44,987 bases of DNA from an uncultured Collinsella sp. (GCA_944321445.1 CALULJ010000017.1:1-44987), one strand, 5' to 3'. Numbered from the stretch's first letter, positions 24,931 through 37,330 are shown. Notes: a model not told the origin generated them from the sequence alone. Made by a program: numbers and translations.

Positions 24931-26451
24931 CTAGGCGCGCATCTCCTCGGTGTCCTCGGCCGTCTCGCGAACGATGCGGTACAGCTCGCGGTCGTGCTCC
25001 AGCGCATCGGCCGTGGTTTCCGGCAGATACACCGACAGGCGGCCACCCAGCGTACGGAAGGTCGTCCAGCCCTCGGCGTCGACAACCACGTCGTCCTGCT
25101 CGCCGACGACGCACGACCAGGTCTCGCCCGCATGGCGCTCGCCCACGAACATGCGCTTCTCGCCGCCGTCGCGGTCGGTGAGCACCACGGCCGCGCCGCT
25201 GCCCTCGTGCTCGTCGTCGCCCTCGCGCGTCCAGCCGATCACATCGGGCGCATCGAGGAAGTCGTGCTGCGTGCCATAGGCAAAGCGTCGGCGGATCTCC
25301 ATCAGCAACGGCAGCTCGCGCACCGCCGGAATGTTGCCGTCGTTGGGCATGCCGTACAGGTCGCCATAGAACACGCAGGGGTAGCCCGCTTCGCGCAGCA
25401 AGATGAGCGCATAGGCGGCGGGCTTGAACCATGTTTGCACGAAGGACTGCAGCGCCTGGCCGGGCTGGGTGTCGTGGTTCTCGGCAAAGGTCACGGCGTG
25501 TACGGGGTCTGCCGCCACGAGGGTTCCCTCAAAGATGCGGGAGAGGTCCACGTCGCCGTTGGAGCAGCTCGCACGGTAGAGGTTGTAGTGCAGCGGCACG
25601 TCGAACAGCGACATCGTGCGCTCCTCGCCCAAATACGCCTGCAGCTCCTCGACCGTGCGGCCCCAGTACTCGCCCACGCAGAACAGCTCGCGGCCAGCGT
25701 GCTTGCGCACGTCGGACAGCCAGCGCAAATAGAAGCCGCGGTCGATGTGCTTCAGCGCGTCCAAGCGGAAGCCGTCGAGCCCGCAGGTGTCCACATACCA
25801 GCAGCCCTAGCGCACGAGCTCCTCGTACACGCGCGGGTCGTTGACGTCCACGTCCGCGCCCATCAGGTAGTCGTAGCTGCTGTTTTCCGTGCAGTCAACG
25901 GCAGCGTCCCAATGCTTGCCGTCGAAGAGGAACACGGCCTTGCGCTTGGCGCGATCGTCCCAGTCAACGCCGTGGAAGCAGGTCCAGTCCCACGTGAAGT
26001 CGGAATAGGCGCCCGCGCGTCCGGGGAAGTCGAAGCGCGTCCAGGCCGAGATGGTCTGCTTGTCGCCGATCGTCTGCGTGCGATTACTGCCCGAAACTTC
26101 CTGGGCAAGCACATCCTCGCAGCCGTCCGTGCCCAGACGCTGGTTGAGCACGATATCCGCGATGGCCTGGATGCCGTTATCCTGCAGCGCGCGGATTGCC
26201 GTCTCATATTCGGCGCGCGTGCCGTACTTGGTGCGCACCGAGCCCTTCTGGTCAAATTCACCCAGGTCATAGGTATCGTACACGCCATATCCCACGTCTT
26301 CGGCACCCTTTTCGGCCTTGTAGGCGGGCGGCATCCACACGGCGGTGATGCCCTCGTAGGCAAAGTCGGGCGCCTGCTCGGCCAGGCGCTTCCAGTGCGA
26401 GCCGTCGGCGGGCAGGTACCACGAGAATCCCTGCAGGATGGTTCCGTTCAT
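24931..26451 (-). pseudogene. Cytosolic alpha-amylase (GH13) interrupted by an amber codon
   Basis: Without the stop this would be a 506-codon GH13 subfamily 5-like alpha-amylase with no signal peptide, acting on intracellular glucans or maltodextrins. It starts MNGTILQGFSWYLPADG behind GAGGAGG. Codon 215 (25809-25807) is TAG. The flanking sequence reads YEELVR, stop, GCWYVDTCGLDGFRLDALKH, and relatives have Trp here, so TGG to TAG is the likely change. The nucleophile D231 (GFRLD), the acid E261 (CVGEYWG) and D327 (ENHDTQ) all lie after the stop, so the truncated 214-residue product cannot be active. The rest of the frame is intact, suggesting a recent mutation or readthrough. Conserved region I reads DIVLNQ (Q104) where most GH13 enzymes have His. 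Confidence 0.88.
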
Positions 26452-26607
26452 ATATACATCCTCCTCGATGCGAAATGGGGTGGGGCGAATAAAGCCCGGC
26501 GCAGTCTTTCAGAGCCGCGCCCCCTCGGCCAAAACCGCACGAGCGCGCCGCGCAGCCTCAACCGCCGGTGGGGGCCGGTAGGGCAGAACGACCGATTTAC
26601 CATGACT

Positions 26608-26641
26608 GCATGCAATATGCATGCTAAACTCATGCTATGAG
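26608..26641 (+). promoter_or_regulatory. Promoter/operator of the toxin-antitoxin pair
   Basis: GCATGC-AATAT-GCATGC (26608-26624) and CTCAT-GCT-ATGAG (26629-26641) are two adjacent palindromes. Between and over them lies an extended -10, TGCTAAACT (26622-26630). This suits autorepression by the antitoxin encoded at 26661. A TTTACC at 26596 is too far away for a standard -35. Confidence 0.6.
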
Positions 26642-26660
26642 ATGCGGAAAGGAGAAGCGT

Positions 26661-27050
26661 ATGCCCGCATTGCAGATTCGCGATTGCCCACAACCCGTTT
26701 ACGACCGTCTGTGCGGCTCGGCATCCAAAGCTCGGCGAAGCATTTCCCAGCAGATGCTGGTGCTTATCGAACACGGCCTTGACCTCGATGAACGCACGCC
26801 GTCGGGTGCAGTTGAAGGGCATTTTGCTTTGCAGTGGGGTGCGGAGGGCACGGCCTTGCCGCCCGCAGTCGAATACGATTCCTCGAATTACCGGGCTTCT
26901 CTTGCGCGGTGGAGGCTGATGGGCGCCAAGGAGCGCATCCGGGCGCGAGCGCAGGCGCTTTCCGCCCTGCGGGCGCTGCCATCGCGGGGCGTTGCGCCAG
27001 ACGCCCCCGATGCCGCCGAGTTGGTGCGCGAGATCCGGGAGGAGCGATAG
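26661..27050 (+). CDS. Antitoxin of a VapBC/FitAB-like pair
   Basis: 129 residues. The N-terminus (MPALQIRDCPQPVYDRLCGS, then ARRSISQQMLVLIEHGLD) has the layout of a FitA/Arc-type ribbon-helix-helix antitoxin: one strand, then helix-turn-helix with SISQQ. The remainder is unrelated and probably wraps the toxin. ATG 26661 lies behind AAAGGAG. The toxin gene begins 2 bp after the stop. By family it neutralises the PIN toxin and represses its own promoter, which carries two palindromes. Confidence 0.82.
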   Translation: MPALQIRDCPQPVYDRLCGSASKARRSISQQMLVLIEHGLDLDERTPSGAVEGHFALQWGAEGTALPPAVEYDSSNYRASLARWRLMGAKERIRARAQALSALRALPSRGVAPDAPDAAELVREIREER

Positions 27051-27052
27051 CC

Positions 27053-27463
27053 ATGTACGTGCTCGATTGCAGCGCCGCCGCAGAGATGGTTCGGGGAACG
27101 GAGCGCGGTGAGCGCTTCGTCTCGGTGCTCGAGGCGGGGGAGGCGGTCGTTTCGTCCGAACTCATCCAGGCGGAACTCCCCAGTGTCTTTTGGAAGTATG
27201 CGCGTGGAGGATGGTGCACAAAAGCGGTCGCGCTAGCCTCGGTGGATGCGGCGCTCGATCTCGTTACCGCCTTCGTCCCATTGGGCGAGACGCGCACGGA
27301 GGCCCTATCGGAGGCGATACGGCTGGATCACTCTCCGTACGATATGGCCTATTTCGTGCTGGCGCGTCGCTTTGGGGCCACACTGCTCACCTGTGACAAG
27401 CGCCTGTCTGCGCTGTGCCGCCGCGAAGGGGTCGAGGTGTTCGATGGCGGCACGCGGGCATAA
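27053..27463 (+). CDS. PIN-domain ribonuclease toxin (VapC-like)
   Basis: 136 residues, a PIN domain. The acidic residues expected at the metal site are D5 (YVLDCSAAAE), E36 or E41 (SSELIQAELPS), D97 (SPYDMAYFVLA) and D115 (LLTCDKRL). VapC toxins cleave specific RNAs, often tRNA or rRNA. The partner antitoxin is 2 bp upstream, the usual type II order. The 137 bp after the stop (27464-27600) hold nothing I can recognise. Confidence 0.88.
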   Translation: MYVLDCSAAAEMVRGTERGERFVSVLEAGEAVVSSELIQAELPSVFWKYARGGWCTKAVALASVDAALDLVTAFVPLGETRTEALSEAIRLDHSPYDMAYFVLARRFGATLLTCDKRLSALCRREGVEVFDGGTRA

Positions 27464-27600
27464 AAGCTCGCGTCCTGCACAGACGTGTCGTGCCGTCCGC
27501 ACATTGTCCTGCCGCTGTTCTTTTTGAATCGCAAATTGCAGTCGCCGGGTTGCCCTCAACCAACTAAACCGCTGGTCGGCATAACAGTTCGCTAGGGCAA

Positions 27601-27615
27601 AAACTGCAACAGTTT
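27601..27615. promoter_or_regulatory. Inverted repeat upstream of the PFOR promoter
   Basis: AAACTG-CAA-CAGTTT, perfect 6-bp arms with a 3-bp centre, ending 26 bp before the -10 box at 27642, that is just upstream of and touching the expected -35 zone. It suits an activator or repressor site. It resembles neither an FNR nor a Rex box. Confidence 0.5.
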
Positions 27616-27641
27616 CTGCCTGCCGCACACGGCGTTGGGAG

Positions 27642-27647
27642 TACAAT
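27642..27647 (+). promoter_or_regulatory. -10 box of the PFOR gene
   Basis: TACAAT with no good -35 at 17-18 nt, 126 nt before the ATG. The weak -35 fits a regulated promoter using the inverted repeat at 27601-27615. The leader of about 120 nt (27655-27773) contains no structure I recognise. Confidence 0.5.
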
Positions 27648-27773
27648 AATCGTGCATGTGGATTTTCAATCCAACGATGCCCGCCAATCGCCGGCGCGGC
27701 ATCCATGCGCGGTAACTCCCGGGGGCCAGAAGCTTCCGGAACATGTACACCCAACTTGAGAGGAGAGGGGTAT

Positions 27774-31307
<3,534 letters not shown>

Positions 31308-31341
31308 GGCGTATCGGCTGAGCTGACGTTTCGTGCCCAAG

Positions 31342-31373
31342 GGCCCCGAGGCTTCGCGCCTCGGGGCCTTTTT
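31342..31373 (+). terminator. Rho-independent terminator of the PFOR gene
   Basis: GGCCCCGAGGC (31342-31352) pairs with GCCTCGGGGCC (31358-31368) over a 5-nt loop, followed by TTTTT. A textbook terminator 34 bp after the stop. Confidence 0.95.
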
Positions 31374-31397
31374 GCGCTGCAGGGGGTACAGCCAACT

Positions 31398-31406
31398 TGC
31401 TATGCT
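31398..31406 (+). promoter_or_regulatory. Extended -10 promoter of the DUF389 gene
   Basis: TGCTATGCT, an extended -10 (TG-n-TATGCT), 34 nt before the ATG and just after the PFOR terminator. No -35 is visible, which extended -10 promoters do not need. Confidence 0.45.
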
Positions 31407-31440
31407 GTAGTGCGCAGGGAAGGCAACGGAAGGGTGGGCC

Positions 31441-32439
31441 ATGAACGCGATATCGAAGATGCTGCTGGGAGGACCGCTCGATCTCGATGTCTTGCGCAAC
31501 GCCGAGCGATCGACGCTCATCTTGATCGACAACCCGTGCCGTCAGTACTCCTCGTTTGCGCTGCGGCTGCTTGCGGCGACCGTTATCGCTACCGCCGGCG
31601 TTGCGGCAGACTCTGCTACGACCATCATCGGCGCTATGCTCGTGGCGTCGCTCATGTCGCCCATGTTGGGCACGGCGCTCGCTACGGCCCTGGGCCGCCC
31701 GCTTGCCGCCATCCGTGCGCTGCTGATCACCGTTGCGGGCATGTGCCTGGTGGTTTTGGTATCTGCGGCGCTCACGGCGGTGATTCCGGTGGCTGTAGAT
31801 ATGGAGACCAATTCCCAGGTGCTCGCCCGCGTGTCCCCGCGTTTGGTCGATCTCATCATCGCGCTCGCCTCGGGGTTCGTCGCCGCGTTGGCATCGGTGC
31901 GCAGCGATATTCCCGATGCGGTACCCGGCATCGCCATTTCCGCTTCCATCGTGCCGCCCCTGTGCGTGGTGGGTGCGGCGCTCTACGAGGGTGCGCCCGA
32001 TGCCGCCTTGGGCGCGTTTCTGCTGTTCATAACCAATTACGTTGCCATCCAAATTACCGGAGCGGCTGTGTTTCTGCTCATGGGCCTAGGTGCGCGTCAG
32101 TTCTCGAGTGTGGGCGAGCAGGCGCGTAAGCTGTGGTACGTGCTGGTGGGCATTGCCGCTGCGGTCGTGCTGGCGCTGCTGCTCAATACAAGCATGAGCG
32201 TGGTGCGGACCTCGGAATACGAGCGCCTTATTCAAGACGTGACGGCATCGTGGCTGTCGGACACATCGTATCGGGTTAAAAGTCTCGATTACGACGATGC
32301 GGGCAACCTGTACGTACAGATCGCCGGTACCGGTGTGCGCCCCTCGGTGCAGCAGCTCAATAAAGACCTGCTTGCTGCCGATGTGACCTGCGCAAGCGTT
32401 TCGCTGTCGGTGGTCAACGAGGTGCGCGTCACCAACTAA
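31441..32439 (+). CDS. DUF389-family membrane protein
   Basis: 332 residues, the TIGR00341/DUF389 family of unknown function. About six membrane segments (residues about 42-215 and 232-250) contain the characteristic ADSATTIIGAMLVASLMSPMLG and SIVPPLCVVGAAL motifs. A soluble C-terminal domain (about 255-332) follows. The N-terminal cytosolic domain seen in longer members is short here. It is monocistronic as far as the sequence shows, and the neighbours give no functional clue. Confidence 0.85.
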   Translation: MNAISKMLLGGPLDLDVLRNAERSTLILIDNPCRQYSSFALRLLAATVIATAGVAADSATTIIGAMLVASLMSPMLGTALATALGRPLAAIRALLITVAGMCLVVLVSAALTAVIPVAVDMETNSQVLARVSPRLVDLIIALASGFVAALASVRSDIPDAVPGIAISASIVPPLCVVGAALYEGAPDAALGAFLLFITNYVAIQITGAAVFLLMGLGARQFSSVGEQARKLWYVLVGIAAAVVLALLLNTSMSVVRTSEYERLIQDVTASWLSDTSYRVKSLDYDDAGNLYVQIAGTGVRPSVQQLNKDLLAADVTCASVSLSVVNEVRVTN

Positions 32440-32666
32440 GCCGCTTACCTGTTCGACATGGTGGGGCCGTTGAGGATCTGTTACCAAGGCCGCTAGCGCT
32501 ATGCCTGTGCCTTTCAACGCTATAAACCTATTTAGCATGTAGGAAATATGGGGTATCAGCGGGTTTCTCGTCGCCTGATTAGGAATTCCTGTGAGGGTAG
32601 AAGAGCATCACCCTTATGGCTCCTTGGGTTTCGTGCAAGGGGCCGCCGATGTTCGAGGTGAGCACC

Positions 32667-33257
32667 ATGCAGATGTTCGATTCCAGATTCGACTACAAAA
32701 AAGATTTCGTGGGCCGGTGGAACGCGCAGGTCAAACGCACCAAGACGGCGATGATCGCCTGGGGCGCGGTGCTCGTGCTCGCCGGCGTGTTCGCCATTGC
32801 CGCACCGTACAGCCTGTACGCCGCAATTCAACTGGTTGCGGGTGTGGCGCTAGTGGTTCACGGCGTGGCGCAGGTGTATGCGTACATCAAGACCCCGGAG
32901 CTGTTCCGCAACTCGGCGCTGGTGGTCTCGGGCATCCTCAACGGCCTGTTGGGCATCATGTTCCTCGCGCTTCCCGCTGTTCTCACCGCGGGCACCTTGG
33001 TGTACCTGCTGGCCTTCCTCTTCATTCTCACTGGCGTCGAGCGCATCTCGTTTGCGCGCCAAATGAAGTACTTCCGCATGCCCCATGCGTCAATGGGCAC
33101 GGTAACAGGCGTGTTCAATATCGTGCTGGGCATCGTCTTCATCCTCATGCCGGTCTTTTCGAGCTTGGTGCTGGGCTACCTGCTGGCCGCCTATCTTATC
33201 GTCGGCGGCATCACGCTGCTTGTGGAGGCGTTTGCGGCCAAGCGGCTCGATCTGTAA
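32667..33257 (+). CDS. HdeD/DUF308-family membrane protein
   Basis: 196 residues with six hydrophobic segments in three pairs, as in the HdeD (DUF308) family, whose E. coli member is linked to acid resistance at high cell density. A charged 30-residue N-terminus precedes the first helix (IAWGAVLVLAGVFAIAA). ATG 32667 follows GAGGTG at 6-nt spacing. ATG 32649, behind AAGGGG, is the alternative. The 209-bp gap before it (32440-32648) has a perfect 10-bp palindrome AGGAATTCCT (32581-32590) and a TATAAA (32521) without a good -35, so its promoter is unclear. Confidence 0.82.
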   Translation: MQMFDSRFDYKKDFVGRWNAQVKRTKTAMIAWGAVLVLAGVFAIAAPYSLYAAIQLVAGVALVVHGVAQVYAYIKTPELFRNSALVVSGILNGLLGIMFLALPAVLTAGTLVYLLAFLFILTGVERISFARQMKYFRMPHASMGTVTGVFNIVLGIVFILMPVFSSLVLGYLLAAYLIVGGITLLVEAFAAKRLDL

Positions 33258-33298
33258 GGGGAAAGGCCCTTCCGGCATGGTGCCGCAGCGCACGGTTC

Positions 33299-33340
33299 GG
33301 CTGCCCCGCCTCCCCATAAAGGAGTGGCAGGGCAGCCTTC
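33299..33340 (+). terminator. Imperfect hairpin terminator after the HdeD-like gene
   Basis: GGCTGCCC (33299-33306) pairs with GGGCAGCC (33330-33337), extended inward by an imperfect GCC and TCC stem, then TTCTT. The T-tract is weak. Confidence 0.5.
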
Positions 33341-33426
33341 TTGCTGTTGTGGGAATACCGACACCTCAACGGTGGGTACATATGCCGTAACGGCAACACC
33401 CCACCAACAGAAAGGTTGAGGAGTCC

Positions 33427-33741
33427 ATGAAGTGTCCGGTATGCAAAGATGTTACCCTGCTCATGTCCGAGAAAAACGGCGTTGAGATCGACTACTGTCC
33501 CGAGTGCCGCGGCATTTGGCTCGATCGCGGCGAGCTGGACAAGATCGTCGAGCGCGCTCGCGGGGCGCAGCACGAATACGCGGTATATGACGAGCGCCGC
33601 GACGACCGCGACCGTCGTGACAGCCACGACCATCGCGACTATCACGATTACGCGCGCAAGGATTACAAGGCGAAGAAGAAAAACAGCCCGCTGTCCGCCT
33701 TGGGTGACATCATGGAGATCTTCGGTGGGGGAGACGATTAA
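33427..33741 (+). CDS. Zinc-ribbon (zf-TFIIB) small protein
   Basis: 104 residues. The N-terminal zinc ribbon has C3-x2-C6 and C24-x2-C27 with the family signature CPECRGIWLDRGELDKI. The second half is a remarkable charged stretch of Asp, Arg, His and Tyr (from about residue 57), then a Lys-rich segment and a Gly/Asp tail. zf-TFIIB proteins of bacteria are small and of unknown role. GAGGAG precedes ATG 33427. The leader carries a possible long stem: CTGTTGTGGG at 33344 against CCCCACCAACAG at 33399, with GCCGTAACGGC inside. A strong bidirectional terminator follows the gene. Confidence 0.82.
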   Translation: MKCPVCKDVTLLMSEKNGVEIDYCPECRGIWLDRGELDKIVERARGAQHEYAVYDERRDDRDRRDSHDHRDYHDYARKDYKAKKKNSPLSALGDIMEIFGGGDD

Positions 33742-33765
33742 CCGTTTGTCCCACCCAAAGGAAAA

Positions 33766-33809
33766 AAAGCGGCCGGCTTCCGCACAATCGGGCGGAAGCC
33801 GGCCGCTTT
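33766..33809. terminator. Bidirectional terminator, 18-bp perfect stem
   Basis: AAAGCGGCCGGCTTCCGC (33766-33783) pairs with its exact complement at 33792-33809 over an 8-nt loop. On the minus strand seven U residues follow (A-run 33762-33768), on the plus strand only TTT. It serves the convergent zinc-ribbon and scrB genes, mainly scrB, whose stop is 25 bp away. Confidence 0.92.
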
Positions 33810-33834
33810 GTGTGCGGGCAGGCGGGTATGGCAG

Positions 33835-35253
33835 CTACTGCGTATACGTTGCGCGCACGCCGTCGCCCATGGGCCATGCGACGGCTGCGGAGCACGTGCC
33901 CTCAAGGGATACGCGCAGCGCGTCGGCTGTGGGGAACCAGCGCGTGGCCAGTGCCAGGCGGCCTCCGTTCGCAAAGACCTCAACGGCCGAGTCATCAACC
34001 AGCACGCGCAGGTCGTGCAGGGCTTCAAGCGCGGAGTTGCGGAAGGTTCGACCGGCGCCGACGCCCTCGGTATCCAGGAAGCGCAGCGTGAATGCACTGC
34101 CGTCGTAGGCAATCTCGAGCGCATCGTCGAGGGTGAGGAAGAACGGGCCGTCGATACCGTCGACCTCTATATCGGCGCGGTGCTCAAGAAGCGCCGAGGT
34201 GCCCGCGCCGGCCAGCTCGACCTTCTCGCCGCGCAGGACCTTGAGCTCGGGGGCCGGTTGCTGCGCGATGCTTCCGTCCTCCAGGCGCGAAAGTACGCGC
34301 GGGACGGTCAGGCAGTGGCACCAGGTAAGATCGTTCGGTGCGCTCACATACGGCGCTTCGGGCATGCCCATCCAGGCGATGAGCAGCGTGCGGCCCTGTG
34401 CATCCGTAAACGTCTGCGGGGCATAGAAGTCAAAGCCGTTATCCCACAGCGCGAATTCATCGGCACGAACGGCGGAATCTGCATCGCTTAGATCGCATCC
34501 GGCGGGAAGCGGGAAGTAACCCGCCTGGTCGCGCAGGCCGTGCGACCAGGGATAGGCCTGCATACCCTGGGGACAGCAGGAGAGGTAGGTGTTGCCGTCC
34601 AGCACCACGCGGTCGGGACACTCCCACATGAAGCCAAACGGCGCGTCGGAGCGGACCTGGTGAGCATTTTCCCAGGTATAGCCGTCTTTGGAGCGCAGTA
34701 CGAGCACAAGGCCCGTGCTCTCGACGTCGCGGGCGCCCAGGATCATCCACCAGGTGCCGTCCGCGTCGCGCCACACCTTGGGGTCGCGCACGTGGCAGCT
34801 GCAAAACGCGGGGTAGTCGGCGTTGCGGAGCAAAACCTGCTTGTCGCCCATCGCAAAGCCGTCGTCGCTCTCAATGAGAATCTGCGTAGCGCGCCGGCCC
34901 GTAAGGATGTAGTCGAAATCTCCCTGCTCCTTAACGTTGCCCGTGTAATAGAAGCGCACGGCGTCGCTGCCGTTCGGAGCGGCCTTGGGCATCACGAGCG
35001 CACAGCCGGAGTAGGAGCCCGATGCCTCATCGGGCGTATCGGGGCTGATCACCATACCGTGATGTTCCCAGTGCGCCAAATCGGTGCTGGTCGCATGTCC
35101 CCAGCCGCGCGGTGCGCCGGGCTGCGGCCAGTCAGGGCTGTACTGATGAAACACGTGGTACACGCCGTTGAGCTGGCACAGGCCGTTCGGGTCGTTCAGC
35201 CAGCCGATGGGCGGCATGAGATGAAATCCCATGCGCCAGCGGTCATCTGCCAT
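33835..35253 (-). CDS. scrB: Sucrose-6-phosphate hydrolase / beta-fructosidase (GH32)
   Basis: 472 residues, intracellular (no signal peptide). The GH32 beta-propeller motifs are present: WLNDPNG with nucleophile D21, RDPKV with D157, and WECPD with acid/base E211. A C-terminal beta-sandwich follows (about 340-472). The neighbouring PTS transporter would deliver sucrose 6-phosphate, which this enzyme splits into glucose 6-phosphate and fructose. ATG 35253 follows AAGGAGG; an earlier in-frame start at 35277 is unlikely. It lies 112 bp after scrA in the same direction and is probably co-transcribed, with a stem at 35299-35326 between them. Confidence 0.93.
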   Translation of the reverse strand: MADDRWRMGFHLMPPIGWLNDPNGLCQLNGVYHVFHQYSPDWPQPGAPRGWGHATSTDLAHWEHHGMVISPDTPDEASGSYSGCALVMPKAAPNGSDAVRFYYTGNVKEQGDFDYILTGRRATQILIESDDGFAMGDKQVLLRNADYPAFCSCHVRDPKVWRDADGTWWMILGARDVESTGLVLVLRSKDGYTWENAHQVRSDAPFGFMWECPDRVVLDGNTYLSCCPQGMQAYPWSHGLRDQAGYFPLPAGCDLSDADSAVRADEFALWDNGFDFYAPQTFTDAQGRTLLIAWMGMPEAPYVSAPNDLTWCHCLTVPRVLSRLEDGSIAQQPAPELKVLRGEKVELAGAGTSALLEHRADIEVDGIDGPFFLTLDDALEIAYDGSAFTLRFLDTEGVGAGRTFRNSALEALHDLRVLVDDSAVEVFANGGRLALATRWFPTADALRVSLEGTCSAAVAWPMGDGVRATYTQ

Positions 35254-35298
35254 GGTGCCTCCTTGCAGTCGTTGCATCGAAACGTATACGAGAGGAGC

Positions 35299-35326
35299 GG
35301 CCGCCCGACGGTTGTGCCGGGCGGCC
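35299..35326 (-). repeat. Intercistronic hairpin between scrA and scrB
   Basis: GGCCGCCCG (35299-35307) and CGGGCGGCC (35318-35326), 9-bp stem with a 10-nt loop. No U-tract follows on the minus strand, so it more likely stabilises the scrA mRNA end or sets the scrA:scrB ratio than terminates. Confidence 0.55.
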
Positions 35327-35365
35327 GTGTGCGGCCGCGCGCGTGTATGCGCGGGACCGCGGGAG

Positions 35366-37318
35366 TTAGCGTACGGTGACGACCTGGTCGCCGACCTTCA
35401 CCGGGCCGTTCGCGCACGGCTCCACGGCCTCGTAGGATGCCGTGTTGGTGATGATGATGGGGGTGACGGTGTCGAGCCCCTGCGCGCGGATGTAGTCGAG
35501 GTCGATGTCCATGAGCAGCTGACCTGCGTTCACGTGGTCGCCCACCTTGACGTGCGCGGTGAAGGGCTTGCCTTCAAGCCCAACGGTGTCGATACCCACG
35601 TGCATAAGGATCTCGGCGCCGTTGTCGGCGGCGATGCCCACGGCGTGGCTGGTATCGGCGAGAACGATCACCTTGCCGTCGGCGGGGGCGTACAGCTTGC
35701 CCTCGCTGGGAACGATGGCGATGCCGCCGCCCATAACGCCGCTGGCAAAGACCGGGTCAGATACCTGTTCCATGGGGATGGCATTGCCGGCGAGGGGCGC
35801 CACGATCGAAGCGGGCAGGGCTGCAGCGGGCTCAGAGGTCGGAGTGGGACCAGAGGGGGCAGGTGCAGGCTCGGCCGCAGCGGGAGCGGCCTCAACAGCC
35901 GGGGTGGTACTGGCGGTGTCTTGGGCCGGCGTCTCGTCGCGATAGAGCATGAATGAGATGGCGAAGCTCACGATGCCTGCGATGGCGAACATGATGATGT
36001 ACTGCACGGGCTGGTTCAGGCACAGCAGGATGCCGAAGATGCCGGTGACGCCGGTGCCCGAGGCGGCCAGGCCGGCGACGGAGGCGAACATGGCACCCAG
36101 GCCGCCACCGATGCAGCCGGCCACGAAGGGCTTGAAGAAGCGCAGGTTCACACCGAAGATGGCCGGCTCGGTGATGCCCATGAACGCGGAGAGCGAGGAG
36201 GGCAGCGCCAGGGAGCGGATCTTGACGTCGCGGGTCTTGATGGCCACGGCGAGCGCGGCGCCGGCCTGGCCGATGTTCGCGGCGCTGGCGAGCGGCAGCC
36301 AGTAGGTCACGCCGTAGCTCGCGATCTGGCCGAGGTCGATGGTGGTGTACATCTGGTGGATGCCGGTGACGACGGTCGGTGCGTACAGGGCGCCCATGAT
36401 GAGGGAGCCGAGGCCGAGCGGCAGGGTGAGCAGCAGCTGGATGGCGCCGAGGATAGCATTCTCAGCCCACACGAAGACGGGGCCGACGGCGAGCATGACG
36501 ATGTAGGCCGTGGCCGCCACCGAGACGAGCGGCGTCACGAACAGGTCGAAGGCCTCGGGCACGATCTTGTGCAGGCGCTTCTCGATAAAGGCGAGGATGC
36601 CGGCGGCTATGACGATGGGGATGACGTGCCCCTGATAGCCGGTCCATTCGATGGAGTACAGGCCGGGGATGACGGTGAAAGTCTGCTGCACGCCCTCGGT
36701 GGCCACGGTGTTGGCATTCTGCAGGCCCGGGTTGATGAGCAGCATGCCGATGACGGCGCCGAGGTATGGATTGGCGCCGAAGGCGCTCGCCGCGGAGTAG
36801 CCGATCAGGATCTGCAGGAAGGTGAACGCCGTGTTGGAGACGAGGTTCAGGATCTGATACCAGGCGTTGTTGGTGTCGAGCGTGATGAAGCCGTTGGAGT
36901 CCATGAACGAGAGCGCCGATAGGATGCCCAGCAGCAGGCCGGAGGCCACGATGGCGGGAATGATGGGCACGAAGACATCGCCCAGCAGCTTGATGGCGCG
37001 CATGAACGGGTTCTTCTGCTGCTCGGCTGCGGCGGCCTTGGCCTCGGCCTTGGTGGCTGCGGTGATGTTGCCAAGGCGGATGAACTCGTCGTAGACCTTG
37101 TTGACGGTGCCGGTGCCGTAGATCACCTGCAGCTGGCCGGAAGCCTGGAAGTTGCCCTTGGCGCCCAAGGCGTTATCCACGGCCGCTTGGTCGACCTTGG
37201 AGTCGTCGGCCAGCACGAGGCGCAGGCGCGTTGCGCAGTGCGCAGCCGAAACGACGTTGTCCGCGCCGCCGATGGCGTCAAGCACCTCTTGAGCGGCCTT
37301 GGTGTAATCGAGTGCCAT
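35366..37318 (-). CDS. scrA: PTS sucrose-type transporter subunit EIIBCA
   Basis: 650 residues, all three PTS domains in one chain. EIIB (1-90) has the phospho-cysteine C28 in AAHCATRLRL. EIIC (about 105-460) has around ten membrane segments with the GITEPAIFGVNLRF motif. A Pro/Ala-rich linker (about 467-505) leads to EIIA (glucose type) with H558 and the phospho-accepting H573 in ILMHVGIDTVGL. Substrate assignment to sucrose rests on the adjacent GH32 enzyme and LacI regulator; a beta-glucoside or trehalose role is less likely. ATG 37318 follows AAAGGGG. The leader holds LacI-type operators and a tandem duplication. Confidence 0.93.
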   Translation of the reverse strand: MALDYTKAAQEVLDAIGGADNVVSAAHCATRLRLVLADDSKVDQAAVDNALGAKGNFQASGQLQVIYGTGTVNKVYDEFIRLGNITAATKAEAKAAAAEQQKNPFMRAIKLLGDVFVPIIPAIVASGLLLGILSALSFMDSNGFITLDTNNAWYQILNLVSNTAFTFLQILIGYSAASAFGANPYLGAVIGMLLINPGLQNANTVATEGVQQTFTVIPGLYSIEWTGYQGHVIPIVIAAGILAFIEKRLHKIVPEAFDLFVTPLVSVAATAYIVMLAVGPVFVWAENAILGAIQLLLTLPLGLGSLIMGALYAPTVVTGIHQMYTTIDLGQIASYGVTYWLPLASAANIGQAGAALAVAIKTRDVKIRSLALPSSLSAFMGITEPAIFGVNLRFFKPFVAGCIGGGLGAMFASVAGLAASGTGVTGIFGILLCLNQPVQYIIMFAIAGIVSFAISFMLYRDETPAQDTASTTPAVEAAPAAAEPAPAPSGPTPTSEPAAALPASIVAPLAGNAIPMEQVSDPVFASGVMGGGIAIVPSEGKLYAPADGKVIVLADTSHAVGIAADNGAEILMHVGIDTVGLEGKPFTAHVKVGDHVNAGQLLMDIDLDYIRAQGLDTVTPIIITNTASYEAVEPCANGPVKVGDQVVTVR

Positions 37319-37330
37319 TGAAACCCCTTT

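Noticed and set aside
24931-26451. Two separate amylase genes instead of one broken gene
   Set aside because: The parts are in the same frame, separated only by TAG. The second has no ribosome site and begins in the middle of a conserved GH13 motif.
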